From: Streptomyces sp. ALI-76-A
Lineage (GTDB): Bacteria; Actinomycetota; Actinomycetes; Streptomycetales; Streptomycetaceae
Length of the DNA stretch: 64,000 bases
Direction: 5' to 3'
Assembly: GCF_030287445.1 (NCBI RefSeq)
Contig: NZ_JASVWB010000002.1
Coordinates: forward strand, 2,976,001 to 3,040,000
The position numbers and the translations under genes are program-made. Shown piece by piece: positions 37,047 through 45,964 of the stretch (positions are counted from its first letter, which is position 1; each line of letters starts with the position of its first letter). The notes below the pieces were generated by a model. That model worked only from the letters and a program-made list of their open reading frames with translations, searched no databases and was not told where the DNA came from.

Positions 37047-37983
37047 GTTTGAGTCCCAGCACTTCGGCCGCCGCGAAGGTCTCCCCGTCCGGCCGCTCCG
37101 CGTAGTGCGGGGTGAGCAGCGCGTCCAGCTCGTCGTAGCTGAACGTGTCCTGCTTGCTGTCGAACTTCGCGGCCACACGCGGGCGTTCGACGACGGCCAG
37201 CATGCCTCCGTGGACGACGAGCAGCTGGCCGTTGACCCGGGCGGCGGCCGGTGAGGCCAGGTAGCCGACGAGGGGGGCGACATGCTCGGGCGCGAGCGGG
37301 TCGAGTCCCCGCTCGGGACGTTCCAGGCCGGCGAAGACGTCCTCGGTCATCCGGGTGCGGGCGCGCGGGCAGATGGCGTTGGCCGTCACGCCGTACTTGG
37401 CGAGCGCGAGGGCGGTGGAGGTGGTGAGCCCGACGATGCCGCCCTTCGCCGCCGCGTAGTTGGGCTGCCCCGCGGACCCCGCGAGGAACGCCTCCGACGA
37501 GGTGTTCACGATCCGCCCGTACACCGGCCCGCCCGCCGCCTTGGACCGTGCGCGCCAGTGCGCCGCCGCGAAGCGGGAGGTGTTGAAGTGGCCCTTGAGA
37601 TGGACCCGGATCACCGCGTCCCACTCGTCCTCCGTCATGGAGAAGACCATGCGGTCGCGCAGGATGCCCGCGTTGTTGACCAGGACGTCCAGCCGGCCGA
37701 ACTCGGCGACGGCCAACTCCACCAGCTGCCGGGCCTGTTCGAAGTCGGACACGTCCCCGGTGTGGGCGAGGGACGTCCCGCCCGCGGCCCGGATCTCGGC
37801 GGCGACCTGCTCGGCGGGGGCCGTGGAGGCCTCGCCCGAGCCGTCCCGGCCGGGCTGACCGTAGTCGTTGACGACGACGGCCGCGCCCAGCCGGGCCAGC
37901 TCCAGCGCCTCGGCGCGGCCGAGCCCCCGGCCCGCGCCGGTGACGATCGCGGACAGTCCGTCGAGTGGCGGTGACATCGGCAT
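37039..37983 (-). CDS. SDR-family hydroxyacyl/steroid dehydrogenase
   Basis: 314 residues from ATG 37983 (or ATG 37977). Cofactor motif TGAGRGLGRAEAL near residue 15, VLVNNAGILRDRM near 96, catalytic TSS ... YAAAKGG near 150-175. The N-terminal ~250 residues are the SDR core; a ~50-residue tail (FDSKQDTFSYDELDALL) resembles that of peroxisomal-type MFE-2 dehydrogenases. Together with the MaoC and alcohol dehydrogenase genes upstream in the same operon, behind a KstR box, it fits a beta-oxidation or steroid side-chain hydroxyacyl-CoA dehydrogenase comparable to mycobacterial Hsd4A. The substrate is inferred. Confidence 0.88.
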   Translation of the reverse strand: MPMSPPLDGLSAIVTGAGRGLGRAEALELARLGAAVVVNDYGQPGRDGSGEASTAPAEQVAAEIRAAGGTSLAHTGDVSDFEQARQLVELAVAEFGRLDVLVNNAGILRDRMVFSMTEDEWDAVIRVHLKGHFNTSRFAAAHWRARSKAAGGPVYGRIVNTSSEAFLAGSAGQPNYAAAKGGIVGLTTSTALALAKYGVTANAICPRARTRMTEDVFAGLERPERGLDPLAPEHVAPLVGYLASPAAARVNGQLLVVHGGMLAVVERPRVAAKFDSKQDTFSYDELDALLTPHYAERPDGETFAAAEVLGLKRE

Positions 37984-37995
37984 CCGGCGGCCTCC

Positions 37996-39072
37996 TCAGA
38001 TCTCCACGCAGGTACGGAGCGAGGTCCCCGTGCGCATCTGGTCCAGGGCCTCGTTGATGTCGGCCAGCGGCACCCGGTGGGTGATCAGGCCGTCCAGATC
38101 GACGAGGCCGGCCCGCCACAGGGCGATGGTCCGCTCGTAGGAGCGCAGGACGTCGCCGCCACCGTACAGGGACGGCAGGATCCGCTTCTCGTCGAAGAAC
38201 AGCTCGAACATGTTGAGCTGGAGGACGTCGTCCATGGCGCCCGCGCCGACGACGACGAGGGTGCCGCCGCGCCGGGTGGTGTCGTACGCCGTGCGGGCGG
38301 TGGCCGCCTTGCCGACGACCTCGAAGACGTAGTCGAAGCCCTCGCCGCCGGTGACCTGCTGCTTGGCGTCGGCCAGCTCGTCCGGCGAGACGGCCCGGGT
38401 GGCACCGAACCTGAGGGCGGACTCACGGCGCGAGGCGACCGGGTCGACGGCGACGATCTCGGCGGCGCCCCTGAGCCGCGCCCCCTGGACGGCGGAGATG
38501 CCGACCCCGCCGCAGCCGATGACGGCGACGGACGAACCCGCCTCCACGTCCGCGGTGTTGAGGGCGGCGCCCAGCCCGGTCGTCACGCCGCAGCCGATGA
38601 GGGCGGCGATGTCGAAGGGCACGTCGTCGGGGATCGGCACCGCGCAGCCGGCGTCGACGACGACCTCCTCGGCGAAGGTGCCGGTACCGGCGAAGCCGAA
38701 CAGGTCCCCGCCGGGGCGCCGGAAGTTGGGGGTGCCCGCGTTCATGAACCCGGCCAGGCACAGCTCGGTCTGGCCGCGCTTGCAGGCGGGACAGACGCCA
38801 CACGCGGGCAGCCAGCAGACGACGACCCGGTCACCCGCCGTCAACCCGCCGACGCCCTCGCCGACCTCGAGGATCTCGCCCGCGCCCTCGTGGCCGGGCA
38901 CGAAGGGCGCCGGCTGCGGCAGGACGCCGGCCATCGCGGACAGGTCCGAGTGGCACAGTCCGGTGGCCCGCACCCGGATCCGTACCCTGCCGGGGCCGAA
39001 CCCCACCGCCTCGACGTCGTCGAGGACCTCCAGCTTGTCCTGGCCGATCTCGTGCAGTACGGCTGCGCGCAT
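37996..39072 (-). CDS. Zinc-dependent medium-chain alcohol dehydrogenase
   Basis: 358 residues from ATG 39072. Catalytic zinc: GLCHSD near residue 39 and GHEGAGE near 60. Structural zinc: CGVCPACKRGQTELC near 90. Rossmann motif GCGGVGISAVQGARL near 172. It looks like the class III/AdhD-type MDR enzymes found in actinobacterial steroid and long-chain alcohol degradation. The SDR gene follows at 12 bp. The MaoC gene lies 164 bp upstream with a tandem repeat in the gap, so transcriptional linkage is likely but not certain. NAD(H) use is inferred from the family. Confidence 0.92.
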   Translation of the reverse strand: MRAAVLHEIGQDKLEVLDDVEAVGFGPGRVRIRVRATGLCHSDLSAMAGVLPQPAPFVPGHEGAGEILEVGEGVGGLTAGDRVVVCWLPACGVCPACKRGQTELCLAGFMNAGTPNFRRPGGDLFGFAGTGTFAEEVVVDAGCAVPIPDDVPFDIAALIGCGVTTGLGAALNTADVEAGSSVAVIGCGGVGISAVQGARLRGAAEIVAVDPVASRRESALRFGATRAVSPDELADAKQQVTGGEGFDYVFEVVGKAATARTAYDTTRRGGTLVVVGAGAMDDVLQLNMFELFFDEKRILPSLYGGGDVLRSYERTIALWRAGLVDLDGLITHRVPLADINEALDQMRTGTSLRTCVEI

Positions 39073-39160
39073 GGTGCGGCTCCCCTCGGAGGGCTCGGTG
39101 GCCGGTCGCTCGATGGCTGGATGACGGGACGGCGGGACGGCGGGAAGAGTTCCGTGCTCT

Positions 39161-39240
39161 CGGTGGCTCGGGCTCGGTGGCTCGATGCTCGATGGCTCAG
39201 TGGCTCGATGGCTCAGTGGCTCAGTGGCTCAGTGGCTCAA
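39161..39240. repeat. 8-bp tandem repeat running out of the maoC stop codon
   Basis: On the minus strand the unit TGAGCCAC is repeated about four times exactly and several more times with changes (TCGAGCCA). The first unit contains the maoC TGA (complement of 39,237-39,239), so stop codons recur every 8 bp. Confidence 0.93.
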
Positions 39241-40115
39241 GGGTGGGTGGTGACGACCGTGTCGGTGAGGACGGGCGCCTCGTTCCGCTCGACCGCGCTC
39301 ACGGCCACCCGGATCTCGCCGTCCCCGCGCCACATGCGGACGCGCAGGGTCTCCCCCGGGTGGACGACCCCGGCGAACCGGGTGGTGTACGCCCGCACCC
39401 GGGCCACATCCCCGCCGAGCAGCGTGTCGACGACCGCCTTGAGGGTGATCCCGTAGGTGCACAGCCCGTGCAGGATGGGCCGCTCGAAACCGGCGAGCTT
39501 GGCGAACTCGGGGTCGGCGTGCAGCGGGTTCAGGTCGCCGGACAGGCGGTAGAGCAGAGCCTGGTCCTGGCGCACCGGCCGCTCCACCACCCGGTCGGGC
39601 TCCCCGGCGGGCGGTTCACGGCGGACGGAGGGGCCGCGGTCGCCGCCCCAGCCGCCCTCCCCCCGTACGAAGATCTGGGCGTCGTTGGTCCACAGCGGGC
39701 CGTCGGCGTCGGCGACCTCGGTGCGCATCACCAGGACCGCCGCCTTGCCCTTGTCGTACACGGCGGCGATGCGGGAGGTCGCGGTGGCCTCGCCCTCGGC
39801 CGGGAGGGGCCGGTACAGGGTCAGGCTCTGACCGCCGTGCAGGACCCGGGCCAGGTCGACGTCGACGCCGGGCATGGACAGGCCGCCGATCACCCCGGGG
39901 GAGCCCGCGCCGGCGACGGTGGCGAAGCTCGGCAGGACGTGCAGCCGGGACTCCAGGGTGTAGCGCAGCTCGTCGGGGTCGGTGGCCGGGCTGTCCTTGT
40001 CGGGGTTCGCGCCCGCGCCGACGCCCAGGTGGTAGAGCTGGACGTCCTTGGCGGTCCAGGCCAGGCGGCCGGAGCGAGGCTCGGCGGCCAGTGCCGTGGC
40101 TGCGTCGATGGGCAT
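39237..40115 (-). CDS. MaoC-type enoyl-CoA hydratase 2
   Basis: 292 residues from ATG 40115. A double hotdog protein: the N-terminal half (residues 1-~150) is the non-catalytic fold and the C-terminal half carries the hydratase 2 motif LYRLSGDLNPLHADPEFAK (Asp and His catalytic) then GFERPILHGLCTYG. Similar proteins (e.g. mycobacterial Hsd4B) hydrate enoyl-CoA thioesters in steroid side-chain breakdown. A KstR box (40,193-40,206) and a second palindrome (40,254-40,268) lie upstream, so this gene heads a regulated MaoC-ADH-SDR operon. Confidence 0.92.
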   Translation of the reverse strand: MPIDAATALAAEPRSGRLAWTAKDVQLYHLGVGAGANPDKDSPATDPDELRYTLESRLHVLPSFATVAGAGSPGVIGGLSMPGVDVDLARVLHGGQSLTLYRPLPAEGEATATSRIAAVYDKGKAAVLVMRTEVADADGPLWTNDAQIFVRGEGGWGGDRGPSVRREPPAGEPDRVVERPVRQDQALLYRLSGDLNPLHADPEFAKLAGFERPILHGLCTYGITLKAVVDTLLGGDVARVRAYTTRFAGVVHPGETLRVRMWRGDGEIRVAVSAVERNEAPVLTDTVVTTHP

Positions 40116-40192
40116 GCGGCTCCCTGAGGACTCAGAGACCTCGATACGGCCGTCCGCACCGTCGGCCGCACCGAGGTCGTCGCGGGCCGATC

Positions 40193-40206
40193 TAGAACGC
40201 GTTCCA
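40193..40206. promoter_or_regulatory. KstR operator upstream of maoC
   Basis: TAGAACGCGTTCCA is a full match to the published KstR consensus TnnAACnnGTTnnA. It sits about 80 bp upstream of the maoC start, and a KstR homologue is encoded at 51.9 kb. Confidence 0.85.
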
Positions 40207-40253
40207 GTCCGGCGCCCTCTGTATAGCCCAGCCCTCCGCAGTTGTGAAGCCTC

Positions 40254-40268
40254 CTGACGGGGCGTCAG
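40254..40268. promoter_or_regulatory. CTGACG-N3-CGTCAG palindrome, site 1
   Basis: CTGACGGGGCGTCAG has perfect 6-bp arms. The same motif occurs upstream of the F420 oxidoreductase and, with one mismatch, the aldehyde dehydrogenase. It is a candidate operator for a regulator not encoded here. Confidence 0.6.
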
Positions 40269-40356
40269 AAATTCGGGACCGGGCGGAGTCCGGTGGACGG
40301 CTCCGTGTCCTCCGCGGGGGCGCCCGGTACTTGTCGGCGTTCGGGGCCCGGCCCGG

Positions 40357-40452
40357 CCGTCACCTCGGCCTGCGGCCCGGCCGTCACCTCGGCCTGCGGC
40401 CCGGTCGTCGCCTCGGACTCCGGCCCGCTCCTTGCCTCAGCCTGTGGCTGTC
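40357..40452. repeat. Four 24-bp tandem copies ending over the MFS stop codon
   Basis: Units at 40,357, 40,381, 40,405 and 40,429 share CCTCGGCCTGCGGC. The fourth, more diverged, copy covers the final codons and stop (complement of 40,437-40,439) of the minus-strand MFS gene. Confidence 0.9.
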
Positions 40453-41876
40453 CGCCGTGGCAGCGACACCAGCATCAGCAGGACGCCACCCAGGAGGACC
40501 CCCGCGCCCACCCGGAACACCAGGGCGTACCCGTCCGTCAGAGCCTCGGGGGTGTGGTCGTCAGCCGTACGGGTCGCCGCGATGGTCGACATGACCGCCA
40601 GGCCCAGGGAACCGCCCATCGTGCGGGAGGTGTTGACCAGCCCGGACACCAGACCGGCCTCGCCGGGGGACGCCCCGGAGATGGCCAGCGCGGCCAGCGG
40701 GGTCGTCGCGAGGCCCGCGCCGAACATCATCAGGATGCCGGGGACCATGATCGCGGTCCAGTAGGGGCCGTCCACCCGCAGCGTCGACTGCCAGCCGAAG
40801 CCGACGGCCGCCACCGCCGTGCCCAGGACCGCCACGGTGCGCGGCCCGAGCGTGCGCATGAAGCGGGGTGCGATCTTCGACCCGAGGACCACGGCCAGCG
40901 AGCTGGGCACCAGGGCCAGTCCGGCGTCCAGCGGGGAGTAGCCCTGCACGTTCTGGGCGTACAGCGTCATGAAGAACCACATGCAGAACATCGCGGAGCC
41001 GCTGAGGAACATCGCCGCGTTCGCCGACCACACCGCCCGCACCCGCAGCAGTGCGAGCGGCATCAGCGGGGCCGCCGTACGGGACTCGACGGCGAGGAAG
41101 AGACCGAGCAGCGCGAGTCCGGTGAGCAGCGGCACCAGGGTGGCCGCCGCCGTCCACCCGGCGGCCTCGGTCTGCGAGATGCCGTACGCCAGCAGGGCGA
41201 GGCCCGCGGTCACCAGCAGCGCGCCCGGCAGGTCGAGCCGCCGCCGGTCCCCGGCTCGGCTCTCGGGCAGCCGGAGCACCGAGCCGAGCAGGACCACCGC
41301 GCCGACCGGCACGTTGATGAGCAGCACCCACCGCCAGGACAGCAGGTCCACCAGCACCCCGCCGACGAGCCCGCCGGCCGCGCCGCCGGCCGCGCCGCCG
41401 CCCGCGCCCACGGCCGCCCAGGTGGCGATGGCCCGGGCCCGGGCGGCGCCCTCCGGGACGGCGGCGGTGAGGATCGTCAGGGTGGCCGGCGCGAGGACCG
41501 CCGCGCCCAGGCCCTGCACCGCCCGCGCCGCCAGCAGCTGCCAGCCCTCCTGGGCGAACCCGCCGCCCAGCGAGGCCAGCGTGAACAGGGCGAGGCCGAC
41601 CAGGAACATCCGCTTGCGGCCGTAGAGGTCACCGGCCCGACCGCCGAGCAGCATGAACCCGGCGAAGGCGATCGCGTACGCGTTGACCACCCACTGCAAA
41701 CCCTGCTCACTCAGTCCCAGGTCGGCCCGCATGGACGGCAGCGCGACATTGACGACGGACACGTCGAGCACGACCAGGAACTGTCCGGCGCAGGCGAGCG
41801 CCACCACCAGCCAGGTGGGAGGTATGACGCGGCGGGACCCGCGGCTGACGTCAGCGGCTTCGAGCATGGGTGTCAT
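40437..41876 (-). CDS. DHA2-family MFS transporter
   Basis: 479 residues from ATG 41876 (or ATG 41864, MLEAADVS). Fourteen hydrophobic segments with VLDVSVVNVALPSM in TM1, GRAGDLYGRKRMFLVG in the TM2-3 loop and GGLVGGVLVDLLSWRWVLLINVP in TM5-6. This is a proton-coupled drug/metabolite exporter. It is divergent from a second MFS gene across ~220 bp, an arrangement that suggests shared control, but no regulator gene lies between them. The substrate is unknown. Confidence 0.92.
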   Translation of the reverse strand: MTPMLEAADVSRGSRRVIPPTWLVVALACAGQFLVVLDVSVVNVALPSMRADLGLSEQGLQWVVNAYAIAFAGFMLLGGRAGDLYGRKRMFLVGLALFTLASLGGGFAQEGWQLLAARAVQGLGAAVLAPATLTILTAAVPEGAARARAIATWAAVGAGGGAAGGAAGGLVGGVLVDLLSWRWVLLINVPVGAVVLLGSVLRLPESRAGDRRRLDLPGALLVTAGLALLAYGISQTEAAGWTAAATLVPLLTGLALLGLFLAVESRTAAPLMPLALLRVRAVWSANAAMFLSGSAMFCMWFFMTLYAQNVQGYSPLDAGLALVPSSLAVVLGSKIAPRFMRTLGPRTVAVLGTAVAAVGFGWQSTLRVDGPYWTAIMVPGILMMFGAGLATTPLAALAISGASPGEAGLVSGLVNTSRTMGGSLGLAVMSTIAATRTADDHTPEALTDGYALVFRVGAGVLLGGVLLMLVSLPRRTATG

Positions 41877-42098
41877 GCTCTCAACCCCCTACGCCCCTGG
41901 CATCACGATGTCACCGTCTTTTCACGCAGGTTCCCGGGCCCCCATGGCTGACATCACGTCAGATCTTCATGAGGTGGTCAAGAATTCGTTAGCTCGCCGA
42001 AGCAACGGAATAGTTGCCCGGGCACACGGGGTTCAAGCTGCACGTATCCCGCACGGATCAGCCGGCCCACCTCTCCCCTGGCCTGGAGGCCCCACTCC

Positions 42099-43838
42099 AT
42101 GACGCACACGTCGACCGACCAGCCCGCACGCGGAGCGAGCGGGGCCCTCGTCCCGGTGCTCGCGTTCGCGGGCATCGTGGTCGCGGTGATGCAGACCCTG
42201 CTCGTCCCGGTCATCAAGGACCTGCCGCAGCTGCTGGACACCTCGCCCGGCAACGCCACCTGGGTCCTGACCTCGACACTCCTGTCGGGTGCCGTGGCCA
42301 CCCCGATCATGGGCCGCCTCGGTGACCTGTACGGCAAGCGGCGCATGCTGATCGGCAGCCTCGCGGTGATGGTGGCCGGTGCCCTGCTCAGCGCCCTCAC
42401 CAGCGACCTGCTCACCATGATCGCGGGACGGACCCTCCAGGGCTTCGCGATGGGCGCCATCCCGCTCGGCATCGGCCTGATGCGCGACATGCTGCCCCGC
42501 GAGAAGCTCGGCTCGGCGATGGCCCTGATGAGCTCCTCGATCGGCGTCGGCGGCGGACTCGCCCTGCCCGCCGCGGCCCTGGTCGCCCAGCACGCCGACT
42601 GGCACGCCCTCTTCTACGGCGCCGCCGGCCTCGGCGTGCTCGCCATCGGGCTCACCCTCCTCGTCGTCCCCGAGTCCCCGGCGCGCGCCCGGGGCACCTT
42701 CGACCTGCCGGGCGCGCTCGGCCTCTCGGCGGGCCTCGTCCTCTTCCTCCTGCCCATCACCAAGGGCAGCGACTGGGGCTGGACCTCGGGCACCACCCTC
42801 GGCTTGTTCGCCGCCGCGGCCCTCGTGCTGCTCCTGTGGGGCGTGATGGAGCTGCGCGTCAAGGCCCCGCTGGTCGACCTGCGCACCACCGCCCGCCCGG
42901 CCGTGCTCTTCACCAACCTCGCCTCGATCATGGTCGGCGTCTCGTTCTACGTCGTCTCGCTGGTCCTGCCCCAGCTGCTCCAGCTGCCCGAGTCCACCGG
43001 CTACGGCCTCGGCCAGTCGATGGTCGTCGCGGGCCTGCTGGTGGCGCCACTCGGCCTCACCATGATGTTCACGGCGCCCGTCTACGCCCGCCTGTCGGCG
43101 AAGTACGGCCCCAAGGTCACCCTGATCCTCGGCCTGCTGATCATCGCCATCGGCTACGGCGCCGGCCTCGGCCTGATGAGCGCCGCCTGGCAGAGCCTGG
43201 TCATCGCGGTGATCCTGGGCGCGGGCATCGGCCTCGCGTACTCCTCCCTGCCCGCGCTGATCGTCGGCGCGGTCCCGGCCTCGGAGACGGGCGCGGCCAA
43301 CGGCCTCAACACCCTGATGCGGTCGATCGGTACGTCGGTGTCCAGCGCGGTGGTCGGCATGGTCCTCGCCAACACCGCGAACACCGTGAACGGCGTGGCG
43401 GTCCCGACCATGCACGGCTTCCGGGTCTCCTTCCTGATCGCGACCGCCGCGGTCCTCCTCGGCCTGGTCCTGGCCCTCTTCCTGCCCCGGGCCCGCCCGT
43501 CCACCCGGCCGCAGCTGCGGGCCAGCAGCGAGGAGGACGCCAACCTGGAGCGCGCCGAGCAGGCACTGCGCGCCTTCCGCGGCCGCGTCCTGGACGCCAC
43601 CGGCGTCCCGGTCGCCCGCGCCAGGGTCACCCTGATCGACCGCCGCGGCCGGCAGGCCGGCGCGACGCTCTCCGCGGAGGACGGCACCTACACCCTCGGC
43701 GTCCCCGACCGGGGCGCCTACGTCCTGGCCGCCCGCGCCACCGGCCACGCCCCGCTCGCCTCGTCCGCCACCCACGGGGGCGACGACCGCCCGGTCGACC
43801 TGGACCTGTCCCTGCCGGCCGACACGGTCTCCGCGTGA
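42099..43838 (+). CDS. MFS transporter fused to a carboxypeptidase-regulatory-like domain
   Basis: 579 residues from ATG 42099. A 14-helix MFS (about 15-475; GRLGDLYGKRRMLIG in the TM2-3 loop, PLGIGLMRDMLP in TM4-5) is followed by a soluble domain (about 505-579) reading FRGRVLDATGVPVARARVTLIDRRG, then AEDGTYTLGVPDRGAYVLAARATGH. This is the CarboxypepD_reg beta-sandwich, more often seen on secreted or surface proteins. The fusion occurs in some actinobacterial exporters; its purpose is unknown. A strong hairpin terminator follows 33 bp downstream. Confidence 0.9.
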   Translation: MTHTSTDQPARGASGALVPVLAFAGIVVAVMQTLLVPVIKDLPQLLDTSPGNATWVLTSTLLSGAVATPIMGRLGDLYGKRRMLIGSLAVMVAGALLSALTSDLLTMIAGRTLQGFAMGAIPLGIGLMRDMLPREKLGSAMALMSSSIGVGGGLALPAAALVAQHADWHALFYGAAGLGVLAIGLTLLVVPESPARARGTFDLPGALGLSAGLVLFLLPITKGSDWGWTSGTTLGLFAAAALVLLLWGVMELRVKAPLVDLRTTARPAVLFTNLASIMVGVSFYVVSLVLPQLLQLPESTGYGLGQSMVVAGLLVAPLGLTMMFTAPVYARLSAKYGPKVTLILGLLIIAIGYGAGLGLMSAAWQSLVIAVILGAGIGLAYSSLPALIVGAVPASETGAANGLNTLMRSIGTSVSSAVVGMVLANTANTVNGVAVPTMHGFRVSFLIATAAVLLGLVLALFLPRARPSTRPQLRASSEEDANLERAEQALRAFRGRVLDATGVPVARARVTLIDRRGRQAGATLSAEDGTYTLGVPDRGAYVLAARATGHAPLASSATHGGDDRPVDLDLSLPADTVSA

Positions 43839-43871
43839 GCCCTGCCGTCCGGCACCGGCGCTCCGCGCCCC

Positions 43872-43913
43872 CTGCCGCACCCCTCGTCGCACAACCGACG
43901 GGGGGTGCGGCAG
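43872..43913. terminator. Hairpin terminator after the MFS fusion gene
   Basis: CTGCCGCACCCC ... GGGGTGCGGCAG arms, extended by CGTCG/CGACG, enclose a short CACAAC loop between the MFS and methyltransferase genes. Confidence 0.8.
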
Positions 43914-43994
43914 CATGGGGCGCCCACGGGTGCGTACGACGCCATGGCGGTCGTACGGCCCGCCTGCCCGTCCGTACGACCGAGAGGACTCCTC

Positions 43995-44645
43995 ATGCCC
44001 GCGGCTCCCGAGCCCGAGATCCTGGCCGCCTTCGAGGCGGCGAAGGGGTTCATGCCGACGGGTGAGGGCCTGGCCCTGTACGGGGCGGCCGTGGAGGCCG
44101 GGCGGCTCGGGCTGCCGTTGCTCGAAGTCGGCACGTACTGCGGGCGTTCCACGATCCTGCTCGCCGGCGCGGCCCGCGCGGCCGGGGTGGCCGCGCTCAC
44201 CGTCGACCACCACCGGGGCAGCGAGGAGCAGCAGCCGGGCTGGGAGTACCACGACCCCGCGACGGTCGACCCCGAACTCGGCCTGATGGACACGCTGCCC
44301 ACGTTCCGCCGCACGCTGCGCCGCGCGGGCCTAGAAGACCACGTGATCGCCCTCGTGGGCCGCTCCCCGCAGGTCGCGCGGGTCTGGAGCTCCCCGCTCG
44401 GCCTCGTCTTCGTCGACGGCGGGCACACCGACGAGCACGCGAACGCCGACTACGAGGGCTGGGCGCCCCGGGTCGCCGAGGGCGGACTGCTCGTCATCCA
44501 CGACGTGTTCCCCGATCCGGTGGACGAGTTCACCGGCCAGGCCCCCTACCGCGTCTACCTCCGGGCCCTCGCGTCCGGCGCGTTCACGGAGGTCTCGGCC
44601 ACCGACTCGCTGCGCGTCCTGCGGCGGACGGGCGCGGGGATCTGA
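43995..44645 (+). CDS. Class I SAM-dependent methyltransferase
   Basis: 216 residues from ATG 43995 (GAGAGGA upstream). LLEVGTYCGRSTILLAGAA near residue 41 is motif I, VDHHRGSEEQQPGWEYHD near 68 is distinctive, and LVFVDGGHTDEHANADYEGW near 135 matches the Methyltransf_24 class that includes O-methyltransferase-like enzymes. No substrate is evident. It is co-directional with the amidase gene, 186 bp upstream. Confidence 0.85.
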   Translation: MPAAPEPEILAAFEAAKGFMPTGEGLALYGAAVEAGRLGLPLLEVGTYCGRSTILLAGAARAAGVAALTVDHHRGSEEQQPGWEYHDPATVDPELGLMDTLPTFRRTLRRAGLEDHVIALVGRSPQVARVWSSPLGLVFVDGGHTDEHANADYEGWAPRVAEGGLLVIHDVFPDPVDEFTGQAPYRVYLRALASGAFTEVSATDSLRVLRRTGAGI

Positions 44646-44831
44646 GGGCACGGCCAGTGCTGTCGCCGGGAAGGTCCGCCGGAAAGCTCGCGGCGTCCGG
44701 TGCGGTGCGTCGCAAGGCGGCGCACCGCCCGCGTACTGGATGTACCCGGGCGGTGCGACTACGCGGCGAGGCGCCGTGCCGGGCGTCGCGAGCCGCTGAA
44801 CCTTTCCGGTCACAGCGCTAGAGTCGCTGTC

Positions 44832-45806
44832 GTGTCGTACGCAGGCCCGGACTTCGATCCTCCCCAGCCCCGCCGTCCCCGGCGCGGCCCGCTGACCGTC
44901 GCTCTCGCCGCGCTCGTGCCGGGCGCGCTGCTGGGATGGCTGGTGTACGAGACGGTTGGCGGCGGGGGCGCCGACGGCTCCGCCGGGACGGTCGGACCGG
45001 CCACCCGGACGGCCGGCGCGTCCGCCTCTCCCACGGCCCCCACCTCCGCCGAGGACGACGAGAAGCCGAGCGGTTCCACCGCACCGGCGCCCACCGGCGC
45101 CGCCCCCTCGACGTCCGTGCCCGCCGTGTCCGGTCCGCTCACCGGCAAGGTGGTCGTCATCGACCCGGGGCACAATCAGGGCAACTTCCAGCACACGGCC
45201 GAGATCAACCGCAAGGTGGACATCGGGACGAACGCGAAGGAGTGCGACACCACGGGCACGGCCACCGACGCCGGTTACACGGAAGCCCGGTTCACGCTGG
45301 ACGTCGCCCACCGGATGCGCACGCTCCTGGAGGAGCAGGGCGCCACCGTGCGGCTGACCCAGGACGGCGACCGGCCCTACGGGCCGTGTGTGGACGAGCG
45401 GGCCCGGATCGGCAACGCGGCGCACGCGGACGCCGTGGTCTCCGTGCACGCGGACGGCTCGGCGGCCGGCAACCGCGGCTTCCACGTGATCCTGCCGGGC
45501 AGCGTGCGCGCGGGCGCCGCCGACACCCGCGCGATCGTGGCCCCTTCGCGTGACCTGGGCGAGCGGGTCGCGGGCAACTTCGTGCGCGCGACGGGCAGCG
45601 GGCCCTCCGACTACATCGGTTCCGGCACCGGACTGGTCACCCGCACGGACCTGGGCGGTCTCAATCTGTCAACGGTTCCCAAGGTGTTCATCGAGTGCGG
45701 CAACATGCGCGATAGCAAGGACGCGGCATTGCTGACCAGTGGTGCCTGGCGGCAGAAAGCGGCGCAAGGGATCTCTGAGGGAATCGTGAGTTTCCTGCGC
45801 GGGTAG
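44832..45806 (+). CDS. N-acetylmuramoyl-L-alanine amidase, membrane-anchored
   Basis: 324 residues from GTG 44832 (VSYAGPDFDPPQPRRPRRGPL). A single transmembrane segment (about 22-43) leads through a Ser/Thr/Pro/Ala-rich extracytoplasmic linker to an Amidase_3 domain from about 105: VVIDPGHNQGN (Zn His), GYTEARFTLDVA (Zn Glu), VVSVHADGS (Zn His) and VFIECGNMRDSKDA (catalytic Glu). It cleaves the stem peptide from muramic acid during wall remodelling. The longer frame upstream lacks a ribosome site. Confidence 0.93.
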   Translation: MSYAGPDFDPPQPRRPRRGPLTVALAALVPGALLGWLVYETVGGGGADGSAGTVGPATRTAGASASPTAPTSAEDDEKPSGSTAPAPTGAAPSTSVPAVSGPLTGKVVVIDPGHNQGNFQHTAEINRKVDIGTNAKECDTTGTATDAGYTEARFTLDVAHRMRTLLEEQGATVRLTQDGDRPYGPCVDERARIGNAAHADAVVSVHADGSAAGNRGFHVILPGSVRAGAADTRAIVAPSRDLGERVAGNFVRATGSGPSDYIGSGTGLVTRTDLGGLNLSTVPKVFIECGNMRDSKDAALLTSGAWRQKAAQGISEGIVSFLRG

Positions 45807-45964
45807 TGATCAGCGCACTGATCCGGGCGGACACCCTGTTCGGGCGGACGATAGTGTCGTCCCTACGATGAGGGGCCACCCCCGCGCTTCACACCGGGGC
45901 CTGACGGCGACATGGTGACAGCGACGCCTCTACCGACGACGAGACGACCTACGAAGGACCTGAA

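Noticed and set aside
42033..44252. 739-codon minus-strand open frame opposite the MFS fusion
   Set aside because: Its translation is Asp/Arg/Gly/Gln-rich low complexity, and the plus strand encodes a well-formed MFS protein.
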